Of a stretch of 64,000 nucleotides of DNA, positions 1 to 7,433 are shown one piece after another; position 1 is the first letter of the stretch, and each line of letters opens with the position of its first letter. This DNA is from Marinobacterium sp. (lineage in GTDB: Bacteria; Pseudomonadota; Gammaproteobacteria; Pseudomonadales; Balneatricaceae). Location of the stretch: contig JAUWAC010000001.1 in NCBI GenBank assembly GCA_030602245.1, forward strand, positions 1 to 64,000, given 5' to 3'. Position numbers and translations under genes: made by a program. The notes under the pieces were generated by a model that had not been told where the DNA came from, searched no databases, and saw only the letters and a list, made by a program, of their open reading frames with translations.

Positions 1-22
1 CTAGTTGCGGTAGGAATGCCTC

Positions 23-1579
23 TCACGAGGCACCCCCCGCACAGATCCGTACGTGCGGTATTACCGCATACGGCTCCTGCCTCGGGTGACGACGGCGAAA
101 CCGCTCGCTGGGCCAGGGGTGGAGGATACGCGGTAGCGGGAGCCAGGCATCGCGAAAGCGTTTGAAGCGTTCCCACGTCAAGCCCCGTGCTTTCTGGCTT
201 CTGCGCCTCAACGCCTTGAACCAGGCGCGGCTGAGATGGTGCCAGAAAGCTCGAAGCGAGGCCAGATTGTATGGCACCGCGTGATAATTGTAGTACCCCT
301 GGAGCACGGCGCACAGCCAACGAGCGGTCTCTGGAACCGGTCGATGCAGGCGCCGACGCAATTGCCTTTTCACTTGTTGCAGTTTAGCCCGTAAGCGCTT
401 CGCGGCAGTCTGGCGCCGGATGGTGTACTTGCCTCGGCGTGTGCACGAGCAAATATGTGTCATACCCAGGAAGTCAAAGGTCTCCGGCTTGCCTGCGCCG
501 CGCTGCTTACGGTTGATGTTGGCATAGCGGCCAAACTCCAGTAGCCGCGTCTTCTTCGGGTGCAGCGTCAGACCGAACCGATTGAGGCGTTGCGCCACGG
601 CGGTGCGGAAAGCCTCCGCATCGTCGCGGCCTTGGAACCCCATAACGGTATCGTCGGCATAACGTACAATGACCACCCGTCCACGTGCGTGGTGTCTGCG
701 CCACCAATCGGCCCATAGGTCAAACGCGTAGTGAAGGTAAATGTTGGCCAGCAACGGCGAGATGGCTGCGCCTTGAGGTGAGCCCTCGGCGAGATCGAGC
801 CATTGCCCCTCATCGAAGGCGCCTACTCGCAACCATTTCTTGATCAGTCGCAGAATGCGCTTGTCGCCAATCCGGTGGCCAAGAAAGCGCATGAGCCAGT
901 CGTGCTGGATGTGGTCGAAAAACCCCTGGATGTCCATATCCAGAACCCAGTTGACCGGTTGACTGGTCAGGCCGACCCAGAGCGCGTCCAGCGCATCGTG
1001 TTGGCTTCGCCCCGGCCGGAAGCCGTAGCTGAAGCCTTTAAAGTCGACCTCGTAAATGGCATTGAGCACCTCCACCAGTGCGCCCTGGACAACCTTGTCC
1101 TCCAGGGCAGAGACGCCCAGCAGTCTCTCACTGCCGTCCTCTTTGAGGATGCGTGCTCGTTTGACCGGCTGAGCCCGATAACTGCCCTCTTGTACACTCC
1201 GGTGCAGGTCCACGACCCGCTTCTCTGCAATCGGTGCGTAATCTTCCCACCGCACCCCGTCCACGCCTGGACTCGCATTGCGCTTGAGGCGCGCAAAGCT
1301 TCCTCTCAGGCACTCCGGCGTTAGGTGGTGCAGCAAGGCAGTAAACTGCAACGCCTTGTCCCTTCTTGCGGCTTCCCGTACACCGATCAGACCGCGCGAC
1401 ACGGCCCCTGGGCTCTGTGTCCCAGTCGTGGGCGCCTGAGCGGTGTTCCCCTTGGCCGAGCCCCTTCGCTCCACGAATTCCTCCGGCTTTTGGCGAGTTT
1501 GGTCTTGCTCTCGTTGATTGCCTTCGTTCATCCGCTTCTCCACTACTATGGGCTCGTCCGACTGCCCAACCGCGTTCAT
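23..1579 (-). CDS. ltrA: Group II intron reverse transcriptase/maturase
   Basis: Multifunctional intron-encoded protein of 518 residues that aids splicing and copies intron RNA into DNA during retrohoming. The reverse transcriptase domain runs from about residue 75 to 360: the first catalytic Asp lies in DMDIQGFFD (about 214-222), SPQG is near 267 and the active-site YADD is at about 307-310. A maturase (X) domain follows, with the typical GYYNYHAVP segment, and the tail is basic. No HNH endonuclease motif is evident. The last roughly 17 codons lie inside domains V and VI of the intron, so catalytic RNA and protein share sequence. The frame looks intact, and so potentially active. The start codon is the first in frame and is not firmly fixed. 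Confidence 0.92.
   Translation of the reverse strand: MNAVGQSDEPIVVEKRMNEGNQREQDQTRQKPEEFVERRGSAKGNTAQAPTTGTQSPGAVSRGLIGVREAARRDKALQFTALLHHLTPECLRGSFARLKRNASPGVDGVRWEDYAPIAEKRVVDLHRSVQEGSYRAQPVKRARILKEDGSERLLGVSALEDKVVQGALVEVLNAIYEVDFKGFSYGFRPGRSQHDALDALWVGLTSQPVNWVLDMDIQGFFDHIQHDWLMRFLGHRIGDKRILRLIKKWLRVGAFDEGQWLDLAEGSPQGAAISPLLANIYLHYAFDLWADWWRRHHARGRVVIVRYADDTVMGFQGRDDAEAFRTAVAQRLNRFGLTLHPKKTRLLEFGRYANINRKQRGAGKPETFDFLGMTHICSCTRRGKYTIRRQTAAKRLRAKLQQVKRQLRRRLHRPVPETARWLCAVLQGYYNYHAVPYNLASLRAFWHHLSRAWFKALRRRSQKARGLTWERFKRFRDAWLPLPRILHPWPSERFRRRHPRQEPYAVIPHVRICAGGAS
43..76 (-). other. Group II intron domain V (catalytic hairpin)
   Basis: The minus strand reads GAGCCGUAUGCGGU, a short loop, then CCGCACGUACGGAUCU, giving the 34-nt domain V hairpin with the AGC triad at positions 2-4. 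The apical loop (UAAUA-like) is not a standard GNRA tetraloop. The segment lies wholly inside the maturase coding frame. Confidence 0.75.
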
Positions 1580-1955
1580 GCAGGTCGTTCGGGTCTTTCA
1601 CCTTCACCTGCCGATCTGATGATGCACTACCCACACCACCAGATACGCGCTGGGCTCTCCCAGGTTCCGTGCATGCTGTATAGAGCTGCGTGCTCAGGGT
1701 CTATGACTCCGTGGGGCCCGGCCGGGACTTGCCATTTGCGCCTCGGCCAGTGTTGCCTTCCGTGAACGGGCATACCGTCGGCACCCCAAGGGCGAGAATT
1801 TTCGGAGCTCAATACCTGGCCCACAACAACCCCTGTCAACGCTTGCCCACTCCGGTTACCCGTCGCGGCCATGACTCGGGGCCAAGGCGGCTGGCCAGCC
1901 TTACCTCGTAGCGCATTTCCAGCGCCACCAACATGCCAGATTAACCTGGCGCATC

Positions 1956-1970
1956 GCCCGGATTTCTCAT
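1956..1970 (+). repeat. IS1380 left terminal inverted repeat
   Basis: GCCCGGATTTCTCAT, perfectly complementary to 3512-3526. The group II intron's 5' end lies 1-2 bases outside it. Confidence 0.88.
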
Positions 1971-2061
1971 GAAGAAGGTAGCATGAGGAAGGAAGAAGCG
2001 GCTTAAAGTGTTAGAATTCAAGTTCCTACACAAAAACCCACACTAAAAGCCGCTATCCAAA

Positions 2062-3363
2062 ATGGTACCTCAAAAACTGACCTTCTCGCCACTCTCCCGC
2101 CGCCAGATTGAAGCCGATTTCTCCGGAGGCCATATCACCTCGGATGCCGGTGTGTTGTTACTGCGCGAAGTCGATAAACAACACCGGCTAACCCAGCGAC
2201 TGGCCGAGACGCTGACCGACCAGCGGGATGCCCGCATGATTCGTCATGGGCTCAACACCATGATCCGGCAGCGCGTCTACGGCGTGGCCAGCGGCTACGA
2301 AGATCTGAATGATCATGAAGCGCTTCGCTTTGATCAGGCACTACAAACCGCCACGGGGAATGCCTCGACTCTGGCCGGCAAGTCCACGCTTTGTCGAATG
2401 GAGCAGGCGATGGATCGGCAAACCATTGTCAAAGCGCATGAGTTGCTCTGGCACCACTTTATCGAGCAGCATGAGAAGCCGCCCAAGGAAATCGTGCTGG
2501 ATTTTGACGGCACCGATATTCCGGTGCACGGCGACCAGCCGGGTAAGTTCTTTAACCGGTATTACGACCATCACTGCTACTTCCCGCTTTACGTCTTCTG
2601 CGGTAGGCACTTGCTGGTGAGCTATCTGCGCACCAGCAATCGAGGTGATGCCCGGCACAGCTGGGCCATTCTGGCGCTGCTGGTGCGATTTATTCGCGAG
2701 TATTGGCCACAGACCCGGATCGTGTTCCGGGGCGACTCCCACTTCAGCAAGCCCCGACTGCTGGCCTGGTGCGATCGCAACCAGGTGGATTACATCGTAG
2801 GCATGGCCCGCAACCAGCGGCTGGAGGCGCTTGCCGCCCCAGCCATGGACAAAGTCCGGACCTACTACGAGGCTCATGGCCATAAGCTCGCCAGCACCTT
2901 CCGCTTCCGCTACAAAGCCCGAAGCTGGCATAAGCCACGCTGGGTGGTTGCGCGCCTGGAATATGGCCCTCAAGGCCCGAACCCCCGGTTCGTTATCAGC
3001 TCCCGCTACGATGACGGATTCAAGCTCTACTACGAACAGTATTGCGCACGGGGTGATATGGAGAACCGGATCAAGGATCAACAACTGGATCTGTTTGCCG
3101 GTCGCACCTCCAGCACACACTGGTGGACCAACCAGTGGCGGCTGATCTTATCCGGCTTCGCCTACACCCTGTTCGAGCGTTTGCGGGTGCATCTGAAAAA
3201 CACGCCCTTCGAACGTATGAGTGCCGGCACCTTGCGCTTGAAGCTGATCAAGGTTGGCGCAGTCATCATCCGCAACACCCGCCGAATACGGGTGTTGATG
3301 AGTGATAGCTATCCACACAAGAACGATCTCTCAGCACTGGTTCAGCGCTTGGTGCCCCAGTAG
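2062..3363 (+). CDS. IS1380 family transposase
   Basis: DDE transposase of 433 residues, a usual length for the family. The N-terminus (residues 10-40, with SGGHITSDAGVLLLREVD) is the IS1380 signature. Likely catalytic acidic residues are in LDFDGTD (about 147-152), FRGDSHFS (D225) and RGDMENRIKDQQLDLF (E334), the last being the conserved Y/R-rich third-acid region. The frame is intact, so the protein should catalyse cut-and-paste movement of the element between the 15-bp repeats. The ATG at 2062 lies 92 bp inside the left repeat, and no better start is visible. Confidence 0.93.
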   Translation: MVPQKLTFSPLSRRQIEADFSGGHITSDAGVLLLREVDKQHRLTQRLAETLTDQRDARMIRHGLNTMIRQRVYGVASGYEDLNDHEALRFDQALQTATGNASTLAGKSTLCRMEQAMDRQTIVKAHELLWHHFIEQHEKPPKEIVLDFDGTDIPVHGDQPGKFFNRYYDHHCYFPLYVFCGRHLLVSYLRTSNRGDARHSWAILALLVRFIREYWPQTRIVFRGDSHFSKPRLLAWCDRNQVDYIVGMARNQRLEALAAPAMDKVRTYYEAHGHKLASTFRFRYKARSWHKPRWVVARLEYGPQGPNPRFVISSRYDDGFKLYYEQYCARGDMENRIKDQQLDLFAGRTSSTHWWTNQWRLILSGFAYTLFERLRVHLKNTPFERMSAGTLRLKLIKVGAVIIRNTRRIRVLMSDSYPHKNDLSALVQRLVPQ

Positions 3364-3511
3364 ATAATCGGGCTCCCCCGGCCCGATACCAATGGGGGAA
3401 AGGGGGAGTTGTGCCTGAATGCCGGAAACTGGCTAAATAATCGCCAACTTCGACCATGACCACTCGGATCTGGCACTACCAGGCTTGGTCTGCGAAGGTT
3501 GTTGGAGCACT

Positions 3512-3526
3512 ATGAGAAATCCGGGC
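3512..3526 (-). repeat. IS1380 right terminal inverted repeat
   Basis: ATGAGAAATCCGGGC, exact inverse of 1956-1970. Its outer bases CCGGGC, followed by TGAT, form the left flank of the IS110-type element and are matched in that element's candidate guide RNA. Confidence 0.88.
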
Positions 3527-3530
3527 TGAT

Positions 3531-3543
3531 ATGTTTTGACCTG
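3531..3543 (+). repeat. IS110-type subterminal inverted repeat, left
   Basis: ATGTTTTGACCTG, perfectly complementary to CAGGTCAAAACAT at 5136-5148. It starts four bases after the IS1380 terminal repeat. Confidence 0.8.
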
Positions 3544-3850
3544 TCAACGATTACTCGCATTTTTCTTGCTCAAGCGCGTTGGCTCAAGGCACACCCGGCA
3601 GATTACGACGGTGGATCATGCTGATATACGTGGATTGGTTACCACCAGACTTCACTACGTCGTAGAGCTGGCCTTTCTCTAGCAGCAGGGATCATCAGCC
3701 CGGAACGCCCCTGAGGGATTATCCAGTTGGCTGATGCCGGTTTAACCCGGACAAGGATTCTCCACACCGGCCCGGTATGCCCTGAGTCAACGCGCCTGTT
3801 CGTCCTCCTGTTTAACCGCTTTTCGTGTTCGTCGTTGCTGCCGGTAACCG
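3544..3850 (-). ncRNA. Candidate IS110-family guide (bridge/seeker) RNA
   Basis: This 307-bp stretch between the transposase stop and the subterminal repeat has no gene. Two hairpins stand out. One is closed by CAGGG/CCCTG (3686-3690 with 3709-3713), and its loop contains ATCAGCCCGGA, the exact complement of the 11 bases of the left junction at 3520-3530. The other is closed by GGTGG/CCACC (3610-3614 with 3642-3646), and its loop contains ATCATGCTGATAT, which reads as the right end (ATCATG, 5147-5152) joined to the left end (CTGATAT, 3526-3532). In RNA order the target-like loop precedes the donor-like loop, as in known bridge RNAs. Function and exact RNA ends are inferred. Confidence 0.55.
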
Positions 3851-5056
3851 TCAAGCGGCCCGATGCTGGAGCCGCGGCATCTCGTGCCGGACGATGTCCC
3901 AGATGAAGCCTGCCAGCTCCCGCGCAACCGCCACGCAGACCAGCTTGGTGCTTTTGCCCGCCTGCGTCAGGGTGCGATAGCGTCCGCAGAGCCGCTTCTG
4001 GGCGCGCCACGCGATGGCCTTGGCCTCATCGCTGGCCTCCGTCGCCTTACGCTTCAGATGCGCGGTCTGCCGCGCCGGGAAGCGGTAGCTCCAGGCCGAT
4101 TCGACCAGCATTCGCCGGGCATGGCCATTGCCGGTCAGGGTGATCGCTCCCTGGCGTCGCCGCGAGCCGCTGCTGTGCTCACTGGGCACCAGCCCCAGAT
4201 AGGCCATCAGCTGCCGCGGGGAGTCGAAGCGGCTGATATCCCCCAGTTCCGCCAGCAGCACCATGGCCGCGAGCTTATCGATGCCGCGCAGAGCGACCAG
4301 CGAACTGACCACCGGCGCCAGCGACCACTGCGGCAGCACCTGCATCATTTGGGCGGTGAGGTCGTCGACGCGCCGGGTTGCCGCCTTTACCGCATCGACG
4401 TACTCCTGCAACACCACTTGCTGCCACGCGTGCTCGAACTTGAGCGACTCCAGCCAGTTGTAATGGGTCTGCGTCCAGCGGGTCTTGCCTTTGGGCCAGC
4501 TGTGGCCGTGCCGTAGCACAAAAGCGTTCAACTGCTGCCGTGCCTTGCGCTCCTGGGCCTTCATGTCATCCCGGGCACGGGTCAAGTCACGCATGGCTTC
4601 CTGTTCCTGATCGGGAACCCAAACGGAAGTCAGGCCGCCCGAGCGCAGCAGCCTGGCCAACTTCAGCGCATCCCGCCGATCGGTCTTGACCCGCTCGCCC
4701 GGCTTGCGCGGGATCAGCGACGGCGCCACCACCTGACAGTCATGGCCTGTTGCGAGGATCTGGCGGTAAAGCCCGTAGCCACAGGGCCCCGCCTCGTAGC
4801 AGAACTGCACAATGCCCCCGTCCGCCTCCTCACTCAGTCGCTGGATCAGCTTCTCCACAGCCTTCGGCGTATTGGCGATCTCGCCGCGGTACTCGGGCTC
4901 ACCGCGCCCCGGTCGAGCCACCGCAATCGCGATGGTCTCCTTATGCACATCCAGTCCGACATAGAAGCTGTAGAAATCCGATTGCAATCCATCCCGTACG
5001 ACATTCAAAGCCGATGCGGTCTCGATTCTGACGTCGGTTGCGTTAAACTCCTTCAT
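3851..5056 (-). CDS. IS110 family transposase (DEDD, RuvC-like)
   Basis: Guide-RNA-directed recombinase of 401 residues. The N-terminal RuvC-like domain carries the four expected acids: D36 in YVGLDVHKE, E88 in CYEAGPCG, and D126 and D129 in KTDRRDALKLA. A basic coiled region (about 150-230) links to the C-terminal transposase_20 domain (about 245-320), which contains LRGIDKLAA, AYLGLVPSEHSSG (catalytic Ser near 295-296) and TGNGHARRML. The ATG at 5056 is preferred over an upstream TTG because AGGAGG lies six bases before it. The protein appears intact and should act with the RNA encoded just downstream. Confidence 0.93.
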   Translation of the reverse strand: MKEFNATDVRIETASALNVVRDGLQSDFYSFYVGLDVHKETIAIAVARPGRGEPEYRGEIANTPKAVEKLIQRLSEEADGGIVQFCYEAGPCGYGLYRQILATGHDCQVVAPSLIPRKPGERVKTDRRDALKLARLLRSGGLTSVWVPDQEQEAMRDLTRARDDMKAQERKARQQLNAFVLRHGHSWPKGKTRWTQTHYNWLESLKFEHAWQQVVLQEYVDAVKAATRRVDDLTAQMMQVLPQWSLAPVVSSLVALRGIDKLAAMVLLAELGDISRFDSPRQLMAYLGLVPSEHSSGSRRRQGAITLTGNGHARRMLVESAWSYRFPARQTAHLKRKATEASDEAKAIAWRAQKRLCGRYRTLTQAGKSTKLVCVAVARELAGFIWDIVRHEMPRLQHRAA

Positions 5057-5135
5057 GCCTGCCCTCCTCAATGTGGCTCTGCCACTCGGTTTGTTTGCTC
5101 AACGGCCATGGTAATCCACGAGCGTTGAGGTAGGG

Positions 5136-5148
5136 CAGGTCAAAACAT
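5136..5148 (-). repeat. IS110-type subterminal inverted repeat, right
   Basis: CAGGTCAAAACAT, the inverse of 3531-3543. The bases just outside, CATGTCTAAC, start the chromosomal flank. Confidence 0.8.
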
Positions 5149-5151
5149 CAT

Positions 5152-5250
5152 GTCTAACTTTTCGGCCTTGTCGTTGAACATCAGGTGTCAGGGCGCTGCC
5201 GCCGCTCTGGCACCTTCAACAACCCTGCGGCACATAGGGAGGTGTTATGC
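5152..5250 (+). other. Hairpin-rich flank with weak integron attC resemblance
   Basis: The flank begins GTCTAAC (5152-5158, fits RYYYAAC) and ends GTTATGC (5244-5250, one base off GTTRRRY), with an imperfect hairpin between them (GTTGAA at 5173-5178 pairing with TTCAAC at 5215-5220, plus GGTG/CACC and CAG/CTG). The geometry is not symmetrical for a classic attC: 14 bases on one side and 23 on the other. The GTTATGC also contains the yqaE start codon, and GGAGGTG before it is a good ribosome-binding site. It may be a degenerate attC or only a stem-loop. Confidence 0.25.
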
Positions 5251-5444
5251 GTTTACTGTTGGCTATTCTTCTTCCGTGGCTTCAGTTCTTCACGATCGGC
5301 CGGCCGTTTGCCGGCATTATTTGCCTGCTTCTTCAGCTCGCGCTGATCGGTTGGATTCCAGCGGCAATCTGGTCTGTGTATGCGCTGAGCCAGTACAAAA
5401 CCGATAAGAAAATAGCAAAAGCGCTTGCGACGGAGCGCACGTGA
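5247..5444 (+). CDS. yqaE: YqaE/Pmp3 family small membrane protein
   Basis: A 65-residue proteolipid with two membrane segments (about 3-21 and 27-47) and a short Lys-rich tail (QYKTDKKIAKAL). The Pmp3 signature is clear: LLAILLPWLQFF, then GRPFAGIICLLLQL and IPAAIWSVYALSQYK. Yeast Pmp3 affects membrane potential and salt tolerance; the bacterial role is poorly defined. GGAGGTG sits two bases before the ATG. Genes of this family are frequent passengers in integron cassettes, which is of interest given the stem-loop directly upstream, but no attC is visible after the gene. Confidence 0.9.
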   Translation: MRLLLAILLPWLQFFTIGRPFAGIICLLLQLALIGWIPAAIWSVYALSQYKTDKKIAKALATERT

Positions 5445-5515
5445 AAAAGTGACGCAAGGGAGAGGCTCGTGTTCTCCCTTTCTTCGTATCCGATCTTCAC
5501 CTGTGAGCCCGCACC

Positions 5516-5905
5516 ATGACGCTGCCATCGATTGTGCGCTATCTGAACAGTAAACCGGAGGCCGTTGAGGACTACCCGTTTGGGCCGGATGCGCAGGTAT
5601 TCAAAATTCAGGGCAAGATGTTTGCGCTGGTCTTTCGCCGCAACGGCAGGGACTGTATCAATCTGAAGTGTGATCCATGGGAAGCGGTTGAGCTGCGGGA
5701 TCTGTTTGACGCGGTGCAGCCGGGGTATCACATGAACAAGGCGCACTGGAACACGGTGGTGCTGGATGGCTCGCTGCCGATGGGGGAGATTGAGCGCATG
5801 ATCGATAACTCCTATGCGTTGGTGGTCGGGACGCTGCGAAAGTCCGTGCGTGTGGGGCTTGAGCTGCGCCACGGTAAGGATCGGCTGTATCCGGCAGGGC
5901 GTTGA
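5516..5905 (+). CDS. MmcQ/YjbR family DNA-binding protein
   Basis: A 129-residue protein of the CyaY-like YjbR fold. Recognisable family segments are YPFGPDAQVFKIQGKMFAL (about 20-38), a region holding NLKCDP (about 49-54), and the C-terminal HMNKAHWNTVVLDGSLP (about 70-87), where the conserved HxNKxHW core sits. Double-wing-like DNA binding has been proposed for the family, but no cellular role is established. It lies 70 bp after yqaE on the same strand and could be co-transcribed, with no terminator between them. Confidence 0.88.
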   Translation: MTLPSIVRYLNSKPEAVEDYPFGPDAQVFKIQGKMFALVFRRNGRDCINLKCDPWEAVELRDLFDAVQPGYHMNKAHWNTVVLDGSLPMGEIERMIDNSYALVVGTLRKSVRVGLELRHGKDRLYPAGR

Positions 5906-6067
5906 TTACGCGTCTGCGCGCTGTTGATCTTGGCGGACGCTGTGCCATCGGGCGCTCGCAACGGCGAGTGTCGTGCGATCGGCTGGCAATTTTAGAGTGA
6001 ATTTCCCGGGCGATTTGGTAGGCTGCGCGCTTTCCCACGAACTGTTCGCAACTGTACGAGGTTTTGC

Positions 6068-6457
6068 ATGCGTCCGGTGATACGTCTCTTTTTCAGGTTG
6101 CTGCGTCGGCTGCTGATGCCGTTCATGTTGATCTATGCTGCGCTTTCAAAGCCGAAGCCGGTGGCGCGAGCTGCCGAGGCTCAGGCGCAGGTGGATGCGC
6201 AGTGTCGACGGTTGCGGCTGTATCAGTTCGCGACCTGTCCGTTCTGTATCAAGGTTCGCAAGGAGATTCATCGTCTGGCGCTGCCGATCGAGATGGCCAA
6301 TGTGCAGCGGGATGCCGATGCGCGCATTGCGCTGGAGCAGGGCGGCGGCCGGGTAAAGGTGCCCTGCCTGCGGATCGAGCACGAGGATGGCCGTATCGAA
6401 TGGATGTATGAGTCGTCCGATATCAACGCGTACCTGCGCCACCGTTTTGAACCCTGA
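6068..6457 (+). CDS. Membrane-anchored glutaredoxin-like protein
   Basis: This 129-residue protein has an N-terminal hydrophobic, Arg-flanked segment (about 5-27), probably a membrane anchor. A thioredoxin-fold domain follows: the redox motif CPFC is at 57-60 (FATCPFCIKVRKEI), the cis-Pro segment VKVPCL is near 96-101, and the ESSDINAYL region near 117-125 is typical of glutaredoxin/GST N-terminal domains. It probably reduces disulfides or mixed glutathione disulfides at the membrane face. A GAGG sequence precedes the ATG. The gene is convergent with the following oxygenase gene, leaving a 15-bp gap. Confidence 0.85.
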   Translation: MRPVIRLFFRLLRRLLMPFMLIYAALSKPKPVARAAEAQAQVDAQCRRLRLYQFATCPFCIKVRKEIHRLALPIEMANVQRDADARIALEQGGGRVKVPCLRIEHEDGRIEWMYESSDINAYLRHRFEP

Positions 6458-6472
6458 TGTCGGTTAACGCCG

Positions 6473-7363
6473 TCACGGCTGCGGCGGCGACGCCCCGTCC
6501 GTTGCCAGGCGGCGCAGGGAGCGGGCGCGGGCGCCATTGCGGATCGCCCAGCGCAGCACTGCGCCGACGCTGTGCATGCCGGTGCGGATCAGCAGGCGCT
6601 TCGGGGCAGAGAGCTTGATACCGGCCATCTGCTGGGCCCAGTCGGGTAACAGGTCCAGCCCGGCCCGCGCCATCAGGTAGCCGATCGGTGCGGTGAGGCG
6701 GTTCGGGGCCGGGGCGTTGAGCAGCAGACGCAGTACTTCGGCGGTGCGTGCGTCGAAGCGCAGTTCCGGGCGCAGCGCGTCGATACAGGTGTCAATCGCG
6801 GCGCGGGTGCGCGGTACGTTCTGCGCCCCCAGTGCTTCGGCGATGCGGGCGACCTCCGCCACATACAGGTCCTGTTCGGCGTCGGTCAGCGGTGTCGGGC
6901 TGTAGCGCTGGTAGGAGGTGAGAAAGCCTCTGATTTCGGCCACGTGCACCCAGGTCAGCAGTGCCGGGTCACTGGCGGCGTAGGGGCGACCGTCCGGGGC
7001 GGTGCCGTTGATGCCGGCGTGAATCCGGCGCACCCGCTCGATCAGCCGTTCGGCGTCGGCGGTGGCGGCGAAGGTGGTGCCGGCAATGAACTGGCTGGTG
7101 CGGCGCAGGCGCCCGAGCATGTCGTCGCGAAAGGTGGAGTGGTCCCAGACGCCGGCCAGTGCCAGCGGATGCATCATCTGCAGCATCAGTGCACCGATGC
7201 CGCCGCAGAGCATGGCGGGAAAATCACTGTGGACGCGCCAGCAGAGACTGTCGGGGCCGAACAGGCCGGGATCGCCCTTTGGGTTTTCGTAGTCGATGGT
7301 GTTCAGCGCCAGCCCGGTCAGGCTGTAGACCTGCTGTTCAATGCGTTGTCGGATACATTCCAC
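6473..7363 (-). CDS. MpaB-type oxygenase (DUF2236 family)
   Basis: A 296-residue protein of the MpaB/rubber-oxygenase catalytic-domain family, which includes haem-dependent oxygenases such as latex-clearing protein. Family landmarks are the DSLCWRVHSDFPAMLCGGIGALMLQMMHPLALAGVWDHS region (about 39-77, given here in pieces by function: haem-proximal His and the Q-MHP motif), then TWVHVAEI with a second candidate His (about 136-143), and SYQRYSP. Substrate is unknown. It is followed on the same strand, upstream in transcription, by a DUF4112 gene 70 bp away. Confidence 0.8.
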   Translation of the reverse strand: MECIRQRIEQQVYSLTGLALNTIDYENPKGDPGLFGPDSLCWRVHSDFPAMLCGGIGALMLQMMHPLALAGVWDHSTFRDDMLGRLRRTSQFIAGTTFAATADAERLIERVRRIHAGINGTAPDGRPYAASDPALLTWVHVAEIRGFLTSYQRYSPTPLTDAEQDLYVAEVARIAEALGAQNVPRTRAAIDTCIDALRPELRFDARTAEVLRLLLNAPAPNRLTAPIGYLMARAGLDLLPDWAQQMAGIKLSAPKRLLIRTGMHSVGAVLRWAIRNGARARSLRRLATDGASPPQP

Positions 7364-7433
7364 GAATGCGCCACTGCCCCCGTAATCCCTGCGATCCAGT
7401 GGTTCGCATCATGTTGCAGTTTGGGGGCACAGG

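Larger units (their letters stand above)
10..1954 (-). mobile_element. Group II intron, essentially full length
   Basis: A self-splicing retroelement on the minus strand. The 3' end shows a domain V hairpin (43-76) and a domain VI-like hairpin (about 10-42). Upstream of the maturase frame about 370 bases (1580-1954) contain no credible gene and fit domains I-III of the ribozyme. The RNA 5' end reads AUGCGCCAGG near 1954, close to but not identical with the usual GUGYG start. Total length near 1.95 kb suits an ORF-bearing bacterial intron. The upstream exon is the outer end of the neighbouring IS1380-type terminal repeat. Boundaries are estimates within a few bases. Confidence 0.75.
1956..3526 (+). 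mobile_element. IS1380-family insertion sequence
   Basis: A single-transposase element of about 1.57 kb bounded by perfect 15-bp inverted repeats: GCCCGGATTTCTCAT at 1956-1970 and its complement at 3512-3526. The transposase fills most of the interior, with about 90 bp before and 150 bp after it. No target-site duplication is visible, because the sequence outside each repeat belongs to another mobile element: the group II intron on the left and the IS110-type element on the right. Confidence 0.85.
3527..5152 (-). mobile_element. IS110-family (IS1111-type) insertion sequence
   Basis: The element holds one DEDD transposase on the minus strand, a short upstream end (about 90 bp) and a long non-coding downstream end (about 310 bp). 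Subterminal 13-bp inverted repeats, ATGTTTTGACCTG at 3531-3543 and its complement at 5136-5148, are a feature of the IS1111 subgroup; IS110-subgroup members lack them. In IS1111-type elements the guide RNA is encoded downstream of the transposase, which fits this layout. Exact outer ends are uncertain by a few bases, because these elements integrate through a short shared core. Confidence 0.8.

Noticed and set aside
3740-3830. Two GTTTAAC motifs in the IS110-type non-coding end as attC core sites
   Set aside because: Although each fits RYYYAAC, they lie inside short GC hairpins of the candidate guide RNA and have no partner core site, so they are not read as attC.
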